A program made the position numbers and the translations under genes. A stretch of DNA of 64,000 nt, taken from Rhabdornis inornatus (Eukaryota > Chordata > Aves > Passeriformes > Rhabdornithidae). The notes beneath the pieces are model-generated. The model had not been told where the DNA came from. It searched no databases and worked only from the letters and a program-made list of their open reading frames with translations. The stretch lies in NCBI GenBank assembly GCA_013397075.1, contig VWZS01003730.1, positions 941,514 to 1,005,513 of the forward strand, given 5' to 3'. Each line of letters starts with the position of its first letter. The first letter of the stretch is position 1. Below are positions 12,871 to 25,200 of this stretch, piece after piece.

Positions 12871-14179
12871 ATGTGAGTTCTTATTTTCAGCCATATTTCA
12901 GGAACCCCTGTGGATCAGCCTGGGAAAAGAGAGGGATCCATGCTGGAAATGTCCTACAGGACAGGCTGGGTTTCGGGGAAAAACCCAAATAACCACACAG
13001 GTCAGTGTTTGCACACGTGGGCACATTTCTCTGTGTGAGCAGGCATGAGCTGAGAGCACACTCCAGTGCACCTAAACCTCACATTTAAAAAGCCCAGGCT
13101 ACAAAAAAAAAAGATAAAAGAAAAAGATGGGGGAAAAATAAAAAGAAATATTTGGGCAACTGGAAGGAATTATTCTCTCTTCCATAGCCTGGGCTCTATC
13201 CATAAATCATCCATAATTTTTTCGATGTCTAGGGCAATGTTACCATTTGATGAAATAAAATACCGAACCTCTGTGACATCATCTTTTATCTAAAGAGCCC
13301 TGCACACTCGGTCATGCTCCTGAGCCACATTTGTTCTGCAGATATTTAGACCAAACCTGACATTTTATAGACTTCCTCCTGCTTGTGCATGTGTTGGAGA
13401 CAGTTGTTTGGATTAGCACGATCAAAAAATTTAACACAGCCTTTCAAGATCCCATTTTCATCTGGATTTGCACAACACAGAAGAAAGCAGGATGCCAAAA
13501 ATATGTTTTTTAGAAAACACATCCACTTTGTTGTGACTGTTTGTAGCTGGTGAAATCCTGGGATGCCCTGATTACCATGACCTGTGTGTTTTCATACAAG
13601 CCTGAGATAGAAAAGCTCTGTATACAAATGAAAACCGTTAACTTTCATACCACATGTGTTGTACTTATGCCAGTGGGAAATGACAGAGAATGTACAAGGT
13701 CATGGTTTACTAAAAATATAAAAGTTTAACATGTGGTGTTAATAGAACACACAACAGGGGTCACTGGTACAATGGAAAATAATTCATTTCCAATGTCAGG
13801 CCAAGTAATTCACTAGGAAAGAACATTTGAAAATGTGTTACTTATATCTTTCTCTTTCTGTTCTTCAGGACGAGTTTCAGGAGGGAAAGAAAAAAGCAAA
13901 ATTTCTGCTAATACCAGTGCATAAATAATAACCATGGTTCAGATCTCAAGTGTGTCAGAACAAACCAGGCCCATCAGCCCTACAGGAGCTGGCAAACTTC
14001 CACCAGGGTGTGCAGCATCGTGGGACCCTCTTCTCCCTCCCTCATGTTTGGCTGGAATGAGCACTAAACCCCACCAGGATGGTTTTAATCCTTGATCAAT
14101 ATCTCTGCAGATACTGGGGTGCCTCAGCCTCCAGCCAGGTGCCACGAAACCCCTCCCCAAGCTCTGCCTAATCCAGTAA
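12871..14179. other. Intergenic, partly AT-rich unique sequence
   Basis: No gene was recognised. About 13.5-13.85 kb is AT-rich, repeat-free sequence that might be conserved noncoding DNA; this cannot be shown without an alignment. Confidence 0.5.
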
Positions 14180-14365
14180 AATGTCAAGCACAGGAACGGC
14201 TGCCCAGGGATGTGGTGGAGTCACCATCCCTGGAAGTGTTGAAGAAACCACTGGATGTGGCTCTGGGTGTGCTCTGGTCCAGCTGACAAGGTGGTGGTCA
14301 TTCAGAGGTTGGGCTTGATGATCTCAGAGCTCTTTTCCAACCTCAGTGATTCCATGATTCTGTCA
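14180..14365 (+). mobile_element. CR1 LINE 3' end fragment
   Basis: Contains GGCTGCCCAGGGATGTGGTG, the ACCATCCCTGGAAGTGTT block, GGGCTTGATGATCTCAGAG and TTTTCCAACCTCAGTGATTC, ending CATGATTCTGTCA. Plus orientation, same subfamily group as the copies at 8215 and 42775. Confidence 0.92.
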
Positions 14366-17324
14366 GCCCAGCAGGAGTCTGTGTGCCCAGAGTTATGTGC
14401 CACAAGTGCGGGGATTTGTCAGCACTGAAACCCCAGCAGAAATCCCAAAGCCGGTGTCACCCTCCACATCTCAACTCATCTGCTGGTCCTGCCCAAAAAC
14501 AATGAGCCAGGCTGAGCCTTGCACAAGCTGGAGCCACAGGGCACAGCTGCAGTGTCCCTCCTTTTCCCCTCTTTTTGCCCTGCCCCCCTTCTGCCCACAT
14601 CCCCTGGCACCACCAGCACCAGCCAAGGTCCCTCCTGCCCCATCACCTGCACAAGACCCAGCACTGAGACTCCACACTTCACAGGCACCTCCAGTTATTT
14701 GCAGGAACAAATAATTAGAAGCAGAGGTGAGGGAGTTGCTGGTTCCAAGTGATGGATAAATCTGTGCAGTGAAGCTGTGTTGGGCACCACAGCTGGGGCT
14801 GCTGGCACGGTGCTGCCTGCAAGGAATGCACCTCTGCAGTCAGCCAGCTCAGAGGGCTGATGCCACCCCACAGCTGGCCAGGAGCATCCCAAAAAATCCT
14901 GTCCCTCAGCTCCAGCTGTGTCCCCACCTGCCTGTGCCAGTGTGCCACACGCTGCTCTGTCAGCAGCTCTTGCCTCAAGACAGCAGCAGGTGAAACTGCT
15001 TTTCTTTCCTTCCTTGCCAAAAGTGCTTTGATTTCTGGGTTGGCTCAGTGAATTTCTGCAACATGCATGTCCCTGTCTGGACAATCTGATGGAAAACATG
15101 TCGGAACTGGCTGTGCTTCCCTCCCCTGTCACTGCCACCTCCGGTGGTCACTCCCAGAGCTGCCTGGCACCAATGCTGCCAGAGATGTTTCATGCTTTTT
15201 GAGCAAAAATGGTCATGGTCAAGCTAGAAAAACTGTTGGAAACCTTCTATCAGCTGGACCACAGAGACCCATCTGTGGTGGTGCTTTGCAGGGCTCAGCT
15301 CAAGCCACAGCCAAATTTTTTAGGTCAAATCTTGAAACTGTTTGTCTCCCCCTGGGAGTCCCAGGAAGGATTGTGAGCGAGGCTGCAGGCTGATTTGTGC
15401 CCATGCACATCACCCCCAGTGTCACTGCAGTTTATGGGATTCTTCCAGCCTGACTCAGTCAAAGGGTCATTAAAATAATACAGTGAGAAACAGTCTAAAA
15501 CCCACGGCGGAGCAATTAAAGTGAGCAGACAGATGGAAAGATGGATCAGAGGGAAATGTGTGCTGGGCACTGAAAAATGCAGCGTGGGGGCTGTGAGTGG
15601 CTATTCCCAAAAACAACTTTATGACACCTCCCGACTGGAAAACACTTCTTTATAAATTGTTGTCCTACTTCCTGCATCCCTTTGGATGCACTAAAGCAGC
15701 ACTGATGGCTCTGGGTAAGAATATTCCTTTCCCCCCCAAAGATCTGAGTGGCAAATGCCAGGGTGGAATTAATCTTTCCTACCCAAACGTGCATTCAACA
15801 CATCCTGCTTGCTGCGATTAACAACCTGACATAAAAAAGTTACAGGGCATAGAACACTCATAATAAATTCCTAAGAGATGATATTAGCTGGCTGTTCGAG
15901 AGGAAGCTGTGTTACAACACACTGAGCTCGCTCTAAACGATGAGATTTGGGGAGATTTCATTGCAATGCTGTGAATTATGTGGTATAATGTGCTTTTTTT
16001 GTAATTAATCCTTCAGTTTTCTCACACCGTCCGAGAATTTGAAATGAATTTTTTAAAGATCACGTGTGTGATACGTAACAGGATTTTCTGTGGGGTTAAG
16101 GATCGTGGAGAAACCTGCTGAAGTGAGGGGAGCCACCCCACTGATGGAAACACCAGTGCATCTGTCGGAACACTGAGGAAAAATAAAAGCAAATAATTGC
16201 AGCACTCGGAAAAGTGAAATAGTTCATTTCACAAGCTTCTCTGCTGCTCTTGAGCTGCCCTGAGTCAGGTTAAACCCTTTTTTTTGGCAGCCCTGCTTGT
16301 AGTGCCCCACAGGTGAGTGTGGCTCAGAGGGTGGCTGGTAACATTTTAACCCTTTGCATGACCCTCTGCAGCCTGCTAAACCCGCCCAGGGGTCCCTCAA
16401 AACACATTCCAAAGGGACAAGATCCCTTCTTTTTTTATCTCTGAGCACATTTACAGCAGTTTCTCATCTCCCAAGGAAAAGCAAATCTTGTTTTCCATAG
16501 CATCCATTGATGATGCTTCAGATTATAAAGAAAGGAACGCATTTATCTTAAAATAAAGCATTAAACAACTCTTGCAGATGTGCTCATGTGTATGCTCAGA
16601 CAGACAGACACCCTGGCAACTATCACAGGGACATTTTTAGAAAATTTCTTAATTCTCTGGCCCAGGGTTTTGTTATGACATGTAGCTAAGAGAAGGGAGA
16701 GATGTGGTTTCTCCAGCCCCTGCCAAACCCTCTGATTTTCACTGTTTGCTTTGTTAATTTTAAAAAGTAGCAACAATTTCAAGAAGTTGCCCATAGGATC
16801 AAACACAGCTGATGGTTGTAGCCTCTGCTGGCACAGGCTCTGGGTGAGGGAATATGTGTGGGGATGTGGGGAGGGAAGGAGAGGATGCACAGGACACTGA
16901 ACTGACAGAGCTTCCTCTTGCAATTCTCCCTCTCTTGTCACTAATAAATTATATAAAGTTAAATAGATTATTTCATATATCATCTCAATAATTTGGGCTA
17001 TGTCACTTCTACACCATATCCATCAGGATGTCCCTATAAATCAGGGAATATGAGCAATATGAAATGTGTGCAAAAAAAAAAAAAAATCCAAAAGCTGACC
17101 AGTCAGGTATCAGTACTTGTAGGAAGATTTCCTGCTGTTAAATTAATTTCCATACAGCTGCAGGCAGATATATTTCAGAGTAAATCACTTCTAACATCCA
17201 TCTGAGGGGAAAACTAAGGTGAGATCCTCATGGGAAGGAGGATTTGCAGGGCTGGGATTCAGGGTCAACAGGAAACTTTTAACATAAAACACCCAGGAAG
17301 AGCTGAGCTCCAAGGATGTTTGCT
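14366..17324. other. Intergenic, nothing firmly recognised
   Basis: Unique sequence. Open frames up to 147 codons have no recognisable domain. A stretch at about 15820-16100 is AT-rich with isolated CpGs and no repeats, and is a candidate conserved noncoding element. A 15-base poly(A) lies near 17072. Confidence 0.5.
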
Positions 17325-17388
17325 GAAATTTGGACTTCATGATCTTGGAAATCTTTTCCAACCTTAATAATTTTATAATTCTGTGATA
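17325..17388 (+). mobile_element. CR1 LINE 3' terminal fragment
   Basis: Short remnant containing ATGATCTTGGAAATCTTTTC, then CAACCTTAATAA and a terminus TAATTCTGTGAT. Plus orientation. Confidence 0.75.
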
Positions 17389-17520
17389 CCTGAGTCAGCA
17401 ATGCAGCCCAGGACAAGGACATTAAGGGAATCCAGGTGGAAACCAGCACCTAGGGATGCCTCCTTGCCCATGGAAAGCCCTCAAAATGCAGCAGGGTCAA
17501 GCTGAGATCCTCAGTGTGAC

Positions 17521-17630
17521 CACACAATCAAAGTGATTTAGGTTGGAAAAGAACTCTTAAGATCATCAAGCCCAACCTTTGCTGATCAGTTTGTCAACTG
17601 AGTGCCATGTCCAGTCCCTGACAACATTTA
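17521..17630 (-). mobile_element. CR1 LINE 3' end fragment
   Basis: Contains GATTTAGGTTGGAAAAGAAC, then AAGATCATCAAGCCCAACC and a GTGCCATGTCCAGT block. This is a CR1 tail in minus orientation, tail to tail with the fragment ending at 17388. Confidence 0.82.
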
Positions 17631-20600
17631 ATTGGGATCAGGGCCATAATCAAGGTTGAAAAGAGTTTTTTTTTTTGTTTCTTACATGGACTTATGTCCA
17701 TCTAATATCCCCTAAAAAAGCTGCATTTAGGCAGGACAAATCTGCAGAAGAAAAGAGTGGCACAAACTCAGCAATAAATAACAGAAATAAAATCAGAAAT
17801 AAATCACGCCCAGGCCTGAATGTGGCAAAAATTAGACTTCAAATTAACAAATTGCACGTGATCAGGAAGAAAAGGGAGCGTAAAACCCAGCTCCAAGCCA
17901 GCACTGGTACAGGTTCAAGCCCAGGTTACTTTCCCACAGGAGTGCTCCCAGTTTGGTCAGACAGATCTATATTTAACTAGTCCAGAAACAAAGGCAGATA
18001 ACCAGGTTAGGGTTAGTGCTCAGCGTGCTGTGTGCCTGTGTCAGGCAGGCTATCCTGGTTACACAATTAAATGCTTTCCTGTTGGAGTAATTAGCAGAGA
18101 CACACTGACATTTATAGAGCCCTAATCGTGGCAGACATTCTCAGCTCCCTATCTGAGGGACTCAGCCTGTGCTGCTTGCCAGCTTCCCATTTCCACCACA
18201 TTTTTGCAGTTGCAAAATTAGATTAAGAAAGGAGACGAAGGCAAAGGCTTCTCGCTGGCTGCTGGCATTTTGATTCCTTTACTTCCACGGGCTTTGTTTA
18301 TGTGCTACTCCACTTTAAACAAACTCTCTCTTTGCCTTTTCTTTGACGAGAGCTGTCGAGATGGAAATAGAGATTGAGGCAGCCCTTGGACCTCTCTGGG
18401 AAAGGACAGAGCAACCTCAACCACTTTTATCCCATTAGTACATGTGAAAAAGCCCCAAACTGGCATTGACACAAATGGAGCTGGGCAAAGCAGAGAGCTG
18501 GCTGCTCATAGCCAGCGTGGCAGCAGTGCAAAAACCTCGGAAGATGTGAAGATTTAGGGCTGTGACTCACACACAGAGCAGATTAAACTCAGGCTTCCCA
18601 CAGCTTCCTGCCCTGCCCCAGTTTAAAATCTCCCTTCTCCACAGCAAGGACACTTCAGCCACGGGCACAAACCCAGCCCTTCAGCGAAGACATTTCCATG
18701 GCACCTGCCCCTCCAAACCAAAGGATTTCAAACTTGCCCCTTCAAACCAAAGGAAACCAAAGGATTTCTGTTTCTTGCCCCATTTTTACATGGGGAAAAT
18801 TGAGGTGTGGAGATGCTTTGATCAAAATTTTTCGGACTGGCTGGTCAAAGCTGTGTTTCTACGCCAGCATAAAGACATCTACTAAAAACCTGCATGGATT
18901 TGTTGGCAACTCATGGAAGTGTCTCAGAGTTAGAAATCAGGTTGTAAGGATTGCTTTTTTCAGTTCCTTTCCTCCCATGACTCCCTCCTAATGTTACAAT
19001 AGAGTGGACATCACCCAATATCTGAGTGTCAATGGGAATAAATCATTATTAGTAGGATAGAAGAGTTTCCTGTCCATTTTCTTAGCCCAGGTGAGCAGGA
19101 GCTGATGAGGAATCCAGGTAGAATCTCACTCCCTCTCACCAAGTGGATCTGAGACCATGATCAGCAATCACATCTAGGTTTAGTTTTCACAGCTGAACAT
19201 CTCTTGGACTGCCAATCACATCCCCACTTTACAGCCACGAGCATCAGTGTGAGCTAAAATCCAGTGGCCAGCATTAATATGGCACCACAATTCCATGGGA
19301 GCCCCAGGGTGGCAGGGACAGGGGTAAACTCAATCCTCAGGAGGATTTTCCCTCTTCAGGTTGCTTTCAAAAGTCCCTGGTGCAGTGGTGCTTCCTTCAG
19401 GGGATTTGCCTCCTTATCAGCATTTAGCATCTGCCAAGGTATTGAAATGTGATTTAATTTCTCATCTGTGTGAGCTGGACATTTGTGTTCTGCTTCAGTG
19501 CTGAAAAGTTCAGAATAAGCCAAGAGGTTCCTGGAACACAACAGTTAATGAGGAAAAGTTGTCTTGGCAGGAGAAGTGGTCTCTTAGGCTGGTTCGAATA
19601 TATTAAAGGTGAAATGTTTTGGAGTGGGGAGGATGCTCTTTCCAGCCTGAGCTTTTGAGGTTGAGTTTCCTGATTTGCATTCTTTTGAAAGCACAGATAA
19701 AAGCTTGGAGCCATTTCTGCTTCCTTTGCTGTTTGGAAAAGTCCAGGGGCTAGCATGGAGATGCTGAAGGATGTACTTGGCACACACAAAACAAAAAGAA
19801 AAAACTGAGGGGAAAGAAAAACCAAAACAGGAAGAAATGAAGGGTTTGGGTGTGTGCTAACAGGAGTTATTGCTCCTCTGGTTTGAAAGCTGGTGACTTC
19901 ACCACAGTGAACAAGTTCTCATGTCCTGCAGCTCTCTAATGGCATCAGCTGCAATGTTGCATCAGGGAAACATGGAGTTAATCTGTTCAGATCGATGGAT
20001 GTCAGTGGGACAAGGCACCCTGGGAGCTCCTTCCCATCCTGGATATCTCTGGACAGCCTCCCTTGCTGCATTTCAGCCTTTCAGGGGGGCTGGAGCAGCC
20101 TTGGCAAGTGGCACATCTCGTTGGCTTTGTAAAGGAGCATTCCCAGTGGATCAGTCCCCGCTGGAGGAAAAGCATCCCTTTAAACCATCAGCACTCACCT
20201 TGCAGTGTGAGGGTCCCTCTGCCCATTTTCACACATCCAGGGGGGAATACAAGAACTCATCATCAAGCTTTCAACCTCCCTGTTTGGCTCCTGCTCCCGG
20301 AGCAGCCTTTGAAGTGGGGCCAAGCTGCAGTGGCTCTGGGATGACACTGCAGTGACACCTCTGCTGCATTCTTATCTCTGTCAGAGGTCTTTGAATCCCT
20401 GACACGTTGGCAGCCCCGTGGCCCTTCTGGTGATCACACTGTCCTCTGCGTGACCTTTGGCTTTCTGAAGGAGACACCTGAAACCCCAAATGGAAGGGAT
20501 CAGAGGAAGGGGGAATCCCACCTCTTCTTCATCAGCTGCCAAAGATCCCTCTGCCCTTTCACAGGAAGCAGCATCTGTCTTATCTCTTTATTTGTCTCCC

Positions 20601-22094
20601 TTTTCGAAACTTTTCTTTTAGACATTGGACCTTTTGAAATGGCATCTTGTTTTCCCTTCTTTCCAAACCACTTTCCTGCAAATAAATATCGCTGCAGAAG
20701 GGAGGGTGGGAGAGGGAAGGAGGTTGTGCTGCTGCTGTGCAGAATAAAGATGAAGTCCCAGAACATGCCTGAGTTTTTGATCAGCTGCAAGAGCACAGGA
20801 CACAAACCAAGCAGCATTGCTGTAGCACAGAGCAAATTTCTCTCCTTGTGTCGTGGTTGCCTTCATTTCAGTGTCAATCCCACGAAAAGGGAGTAATGGG
20901 ATAATACTTTCATATTAAGATTAAAATAAAACTCTAAAAGAAATCTCCGCTTGACTTTGGACAATGTCGTAGAACATCAAAGAGCTTCTGCCTCTCCCCA
21001 TCTTCACCTGCACTCATTTCTCATTTTAATTCCTACCATGTAAAACTGATAATAAATCTGAACTTTATGAGCTGATGAGTTATTTTACAGTGTTCTCCAA
21101 CATTAAGGGAGCAACCCCAGAAATGGCACCAAGCTCAGGACCTCCTGCCAGAAAACTCCACTGCAGTTACTCGGGGTGGCCAGAAATGGGAGTGTCGGGT
21201 TGATGGGACCTGCAGGGTTTCAGTGCTCAGGTGCCAGGCCTGGATTTGCCGAGCAGAGATGGCAGAAGGTCCCCTGAGCAGTGCAGGGCTCCATGGATGT
21301 GTCACAGAGTCCTGGACAGCCCCACTCCAACCTATCACTCAGGACTTGCTTTTGCTTTCTTGCCCGGGCAGCAAAACAGAGCAGCTCTCATTTCTCCTCA
21401 GAGGACCAGCTCGCTCTTGGAAACCTGCTGCCAGCACCATTCCCTCTTCCAAGCTCCCTTTCCCTCCCTCCTGTGTTACAGATCCACAGCCACATTTGCA
21501 TTTGTGCTTTTCAGCCATGTAACGAAGACCAGAAGGGCTGCTGTGATGGACAGAACTGGTCCAGCTCTCGCTGGATTTTGATGAAAGGCAATTTGATTTC
21601 CACAGCCAAGTTATTTAATGAGCCTCTAAAATTACAGCCACAAATTATGCACATACAAAACTATGCATTTGTGCACCGAAGAGGCAAGATTTCCAAAACA
21701 GGAAGCCCTTGGTCTGCATTAAAAGCAAACCCCTGCCTGCGTAGCTGGTTCCCCATATCAATGTGTGCAATTATTCAGGCTGCCCAGCCAGCACAGTGCA
21801 TTGAATGCACAATGGCCCTGGAGGTACCTAACTCCCCATTTTCACATTACAGATGTCTCCTGCTGTGTTTATACATCCATTTGCTCCAACTGGGCTGCAC
21901 ATTCCACGTCTGGAGCAAGGCAGGACACGGCTCCCACCATTTTGTTCCACCAAATGAACACCATTTGCTGGTGTTCAATAGGGGGGTAGAGCTGCCTTAG
22001 CCCAACTGCCTCCTCCTTCCACCCTCCACCTGCACAACCACATCTTTTTAAGATGTCTGAGATGCCCATAAATCTGTAAACTTTGCACCCCAAG
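17631..22094. other. Intergenic, with one unusually long open frame
   Basis: No recognised gene. It contains the open frame at 21293-22000 described separately. A short imperfect direct repeat of AAACCAAAGGATTTC type lies at about 18714-18768. Nothing else was recognised. Confidence 0.5.
21293..22000 (+). other. Long open frame of uncertain status (235 codons from ATG)
   Basis: Excluding FOXL1, its antisense and the minisatellites, this is the longest ATG-initiated frame in the window. A TGA at 21275-21277 precedes it; a GTG lies at 21281 and the first ATG at 21293, with a weak start context (T at -3, G at +4). The predicted product begins MDVSQSPGQPHSNL, is rich in Cys, His and Ser, and has no recognisable domain, signal peptide or convincing membrane segment. 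No promoter, splice site or poly(A) signal could be tied to it. By rough reckoning a repeat-free frame this long is uncommon by chance in 64 kb, but base composition can produce one. It is not called as a gene. Confidence 0.12.
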
Positions 22095-22235
22095 CACTGT
22101 GAAGGTGCTGAGGCCCTGGCACAGCGTGCCCAGAGAAGCTGTGGCTGCCCCTGGATCCCTGGAAGTGTCCAAGGCCAGGCTGGACAAGCCTTGGAGCAAC
22201 CTGAGACAGTGGAAGGTTCCCATTAGAAGGTCATT
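22095..22235 (+). mobile_element. CR1 LINE 3' region fragment
   Basis: Contains GTGCCCAGAGAAGCTGTGGC, CTGCCCCTGGATCCCTGG, GTGTCCAAGGCCAGGCTGGA and an AGTGGAAGGTTCCCA end. Plus orientation; the terminal ATTCTATGAT-type tail is missing or degraded. Confidence 0.88.
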
Positions 22236-25200
22236 ATTTCACTCAGGTCTGTTCTTTTACCATGAAGTGTTTCAGTGGACTTGAAATTTCCTCTTTGAGT
22301 AGTGTTTTCCACATTTATGACATAAATTCATTTAATAATAGCAATGTTCCTCGCTCAGTAAAACCTACTCTCAAAATGATGTTGGAAGAGCTGTCAGAAA
22401 GGGTCATGTACTAATTCCACAAAGCTCAAGAAACTCTCTAGGAATAGCAACTTAACAACTTGGATTTCTGTTCTCAAAGTGATTTTTGCTGCAGAGAAAT
22501 GAGGTGCTCGAGTGACAGCCCCACAGATGACAGCCCCATGGATTTTCCAGAGCCCATGGGAAGCATGGGGAATACTGAGGAATTCAGAGCAGCACACATT
22601 ATCCTTACACAGAGCAGTCTGCAGAACACTTTCAGTGAAATTTCCAAAATCTCCAGAGTTATGAGCCACCAGGTTTTTTTAACCCTTGCAAACTCCTCTG
22701 TGGGCACCATGAGTAGAAGGAAAATGATCTGCCCTTTTTTGTTTTATTTTGTTTTCTGTTTGTCTCTTTCTTGAAGTAAGTAAATTGTCTTTTTTGCCAA
22801 TTCCTCTCACAAAGAGCAGGGTCTCAACTTCTGCTTTTAAGGACTCACACAGCCACCATCAGTGTACAAAACCCAGCAGCATTTAAGTGATCTCAATGCA
22901 GTCAGCCAGGGCACGAATTTATTTTTATTTCCTTCTCAGACAAAATGCATGTCTTTGTTTTCCATCACGTATTCCCTAATCCAACCTGAGCTGCTATTTA
23001 AGCTCAGCTTTTTTATCTTGAATAAGTCCTTTGTACAACCTGACCATTTATAGAATGAAAATCCCCCAGAACTCAGCGACAACTCCCAAAACTGGAGCTC
23101 CTGGGAGAGGCAAAGAGCTTGAGGAACAAGGAGAGTTTCCTGAGCAGCAGGAAATGCCACCACACACCTCCCTGGGCAGAGCAGGATTGGCTGAGTGACC
23201 CAAGGAGGAGGTGACAGCAGGGCTAGGAAGGTTGAGCGTGGCTCTTCCTAAACTTAGCAACACATGGAATACAGAGAGGGGCAGCCCCAGGATAGAGCTC
23301 AGACTTTTCAACACAGCCATTGTCTCAGCAGTTAAAATCTGGGGCTGTGAGGCTGGCGAGGCACAGAGAGCTTAGGCAGAAAAGGAGATGCTTTCCAAGA
23401 GAAAAAATTTGAAAAAGGAGGAAAAGACTGCAAGGAGGTCAGGGCAGAGTATGGAAAGATTTCATCACCAGCAAAGAGTTTTGAGATTTCTTCCTCTTCC
23501 AGCTTTTTTCTGGATATCTGAGTATTTTGGGGGCGCTCATGATGGACAACAGAGCACTGAAGTCTGCTGGTGAAGCTGGAAGGAGCTGCCAGATAAATCC
23601 TAAACACTGCAGGAGCTGGAAGCAGAGCCTTACACCAGCAGGGGATTTGAACCAGTGTGGGGGGAAAAAAATCTTTCCAAAGGGTCCATGGTCAGCTCAG
23701 CTCCAGCTGTGAATCCAGCAGGGAGAACATGGAGCATCTTTGTGGAGATTTAAACACCCAGCTCAGGAACCAGCACTCGACTTCTGCCCAGCTGGACACA
23801 ACCACGCACAGCTGAGCCTTGGAAAAGTGCAGCAGAGCATCTCCAAGAGAAATCCTTTCAAAAGCCCAAGCAAAGGAAGCAGCAGAGCTGCTTTCAGCAG
23901 TGTGGAGCTAATGGAAACCACCAAAGGATGCAGAGAAGTGGAAGGGACAAGTTTCCACCCTGCGTGCCAGTGTTGGCCCCGGCAACATGTAACATAATGT
24001 AAAAATAATATGCTATTAAATATAATGGACTGCTTGACCCAAATGAGTCAAAGGAAGAAAATCAAAATTAAATGTCTCTGTGGCACTAAATTAAAATGAC
24101 TTTGCCATTATTAAAAAGAAGTGGGAAAGCCAAAATCCGATATCTCACCTTTCAGGGAGTTGTAAATTTATCCCAAATTCCTGCATTTCATATGTAATTT
24201 AGACAGCATTCCAGTGTGGGTAGAAAATTGCTCCATCAAAAAATGTTGGCTGGCTGCACCCAACAATTGTTGATACGAGAACCAAAATGGAATTTGGGTC
24301 AGCATCTCGGTCAGAGCAGAAACCCTGCATAAAAACGCACACATCCTACCCTGTTGTAATAAATTCAGCAATAATATCCTTTCAAATATTGCTTTCCTGC
24401 CAGCAGCAGTCCAGATTCAAAGCGAATTCCAAGGCTGTGCTTGAATCCTCTGGTCCCTCCATGTCTGTGCACCTGTGGGAGGGGAAAAGGACACTCTGTG
24501 GGGTTTGGAAGAACGAGGTGTGTGCTATGTGGAGGGAAAAAAAAGGTAATTTAGGCACTATTAGTAAGTGCCAAATACTTGCCACTATGTAATAGGAATA
24601 GGAGTAGTTTTATTTTGAAGGATGTCTGAAGCCATACTGACTGCTTCTCTAAATGTAGAGCTCTCAGAGGTTCAAGTGCTTCAGGATGTATAAAATGTGG
24701 ATTTTCCTCTGGCATATTTGCTGTTTATAAGGAGTGTTTATGTGCTGAGGATGAGAGGGGGAAAAGGTTTCACTTATTTCCAGAGACCTTGCCAGTTCCC
24801 AACAACCTTCCACTTCTTTTAACACTGGGCTGGGAAACAATAGTCTTCAACTGACAGCAGCACAAAGCAGATGGGGCTTGAAATAAGCTGAGCCTAAGGA
24901 GTGCAGAAAGACCTGACTTAGTGTTTAGTTCCCAGCCATGAAAGTGGGGTCTAAATTCACGTTTTCAGCAGCTTTGCAGAGACAATTATTAACACCTCTC
25001 TTGCAAATTGCATCTCCAGAGTGCTTGGCAAATGTGACCTGGGTTAGCCCTGAAAGCAGCCAAAGGTGGTTTGTGCTGGAAATATTGAGGTTTTTGTTGA
25101 GCCAGATCAAGGTCATCACCTGCAGGTCACTAAAAGGTGCCATTCCTGGAAGTCCAAGTGGGAAGAAAGGACGTAATCCCTACACTTCTCCTAGCAGAAA

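Noticed and set aside
18007..18016. TTAGGGTTAG, telomere-like
   Set aside because: Fewer than two repeat units; chance level.
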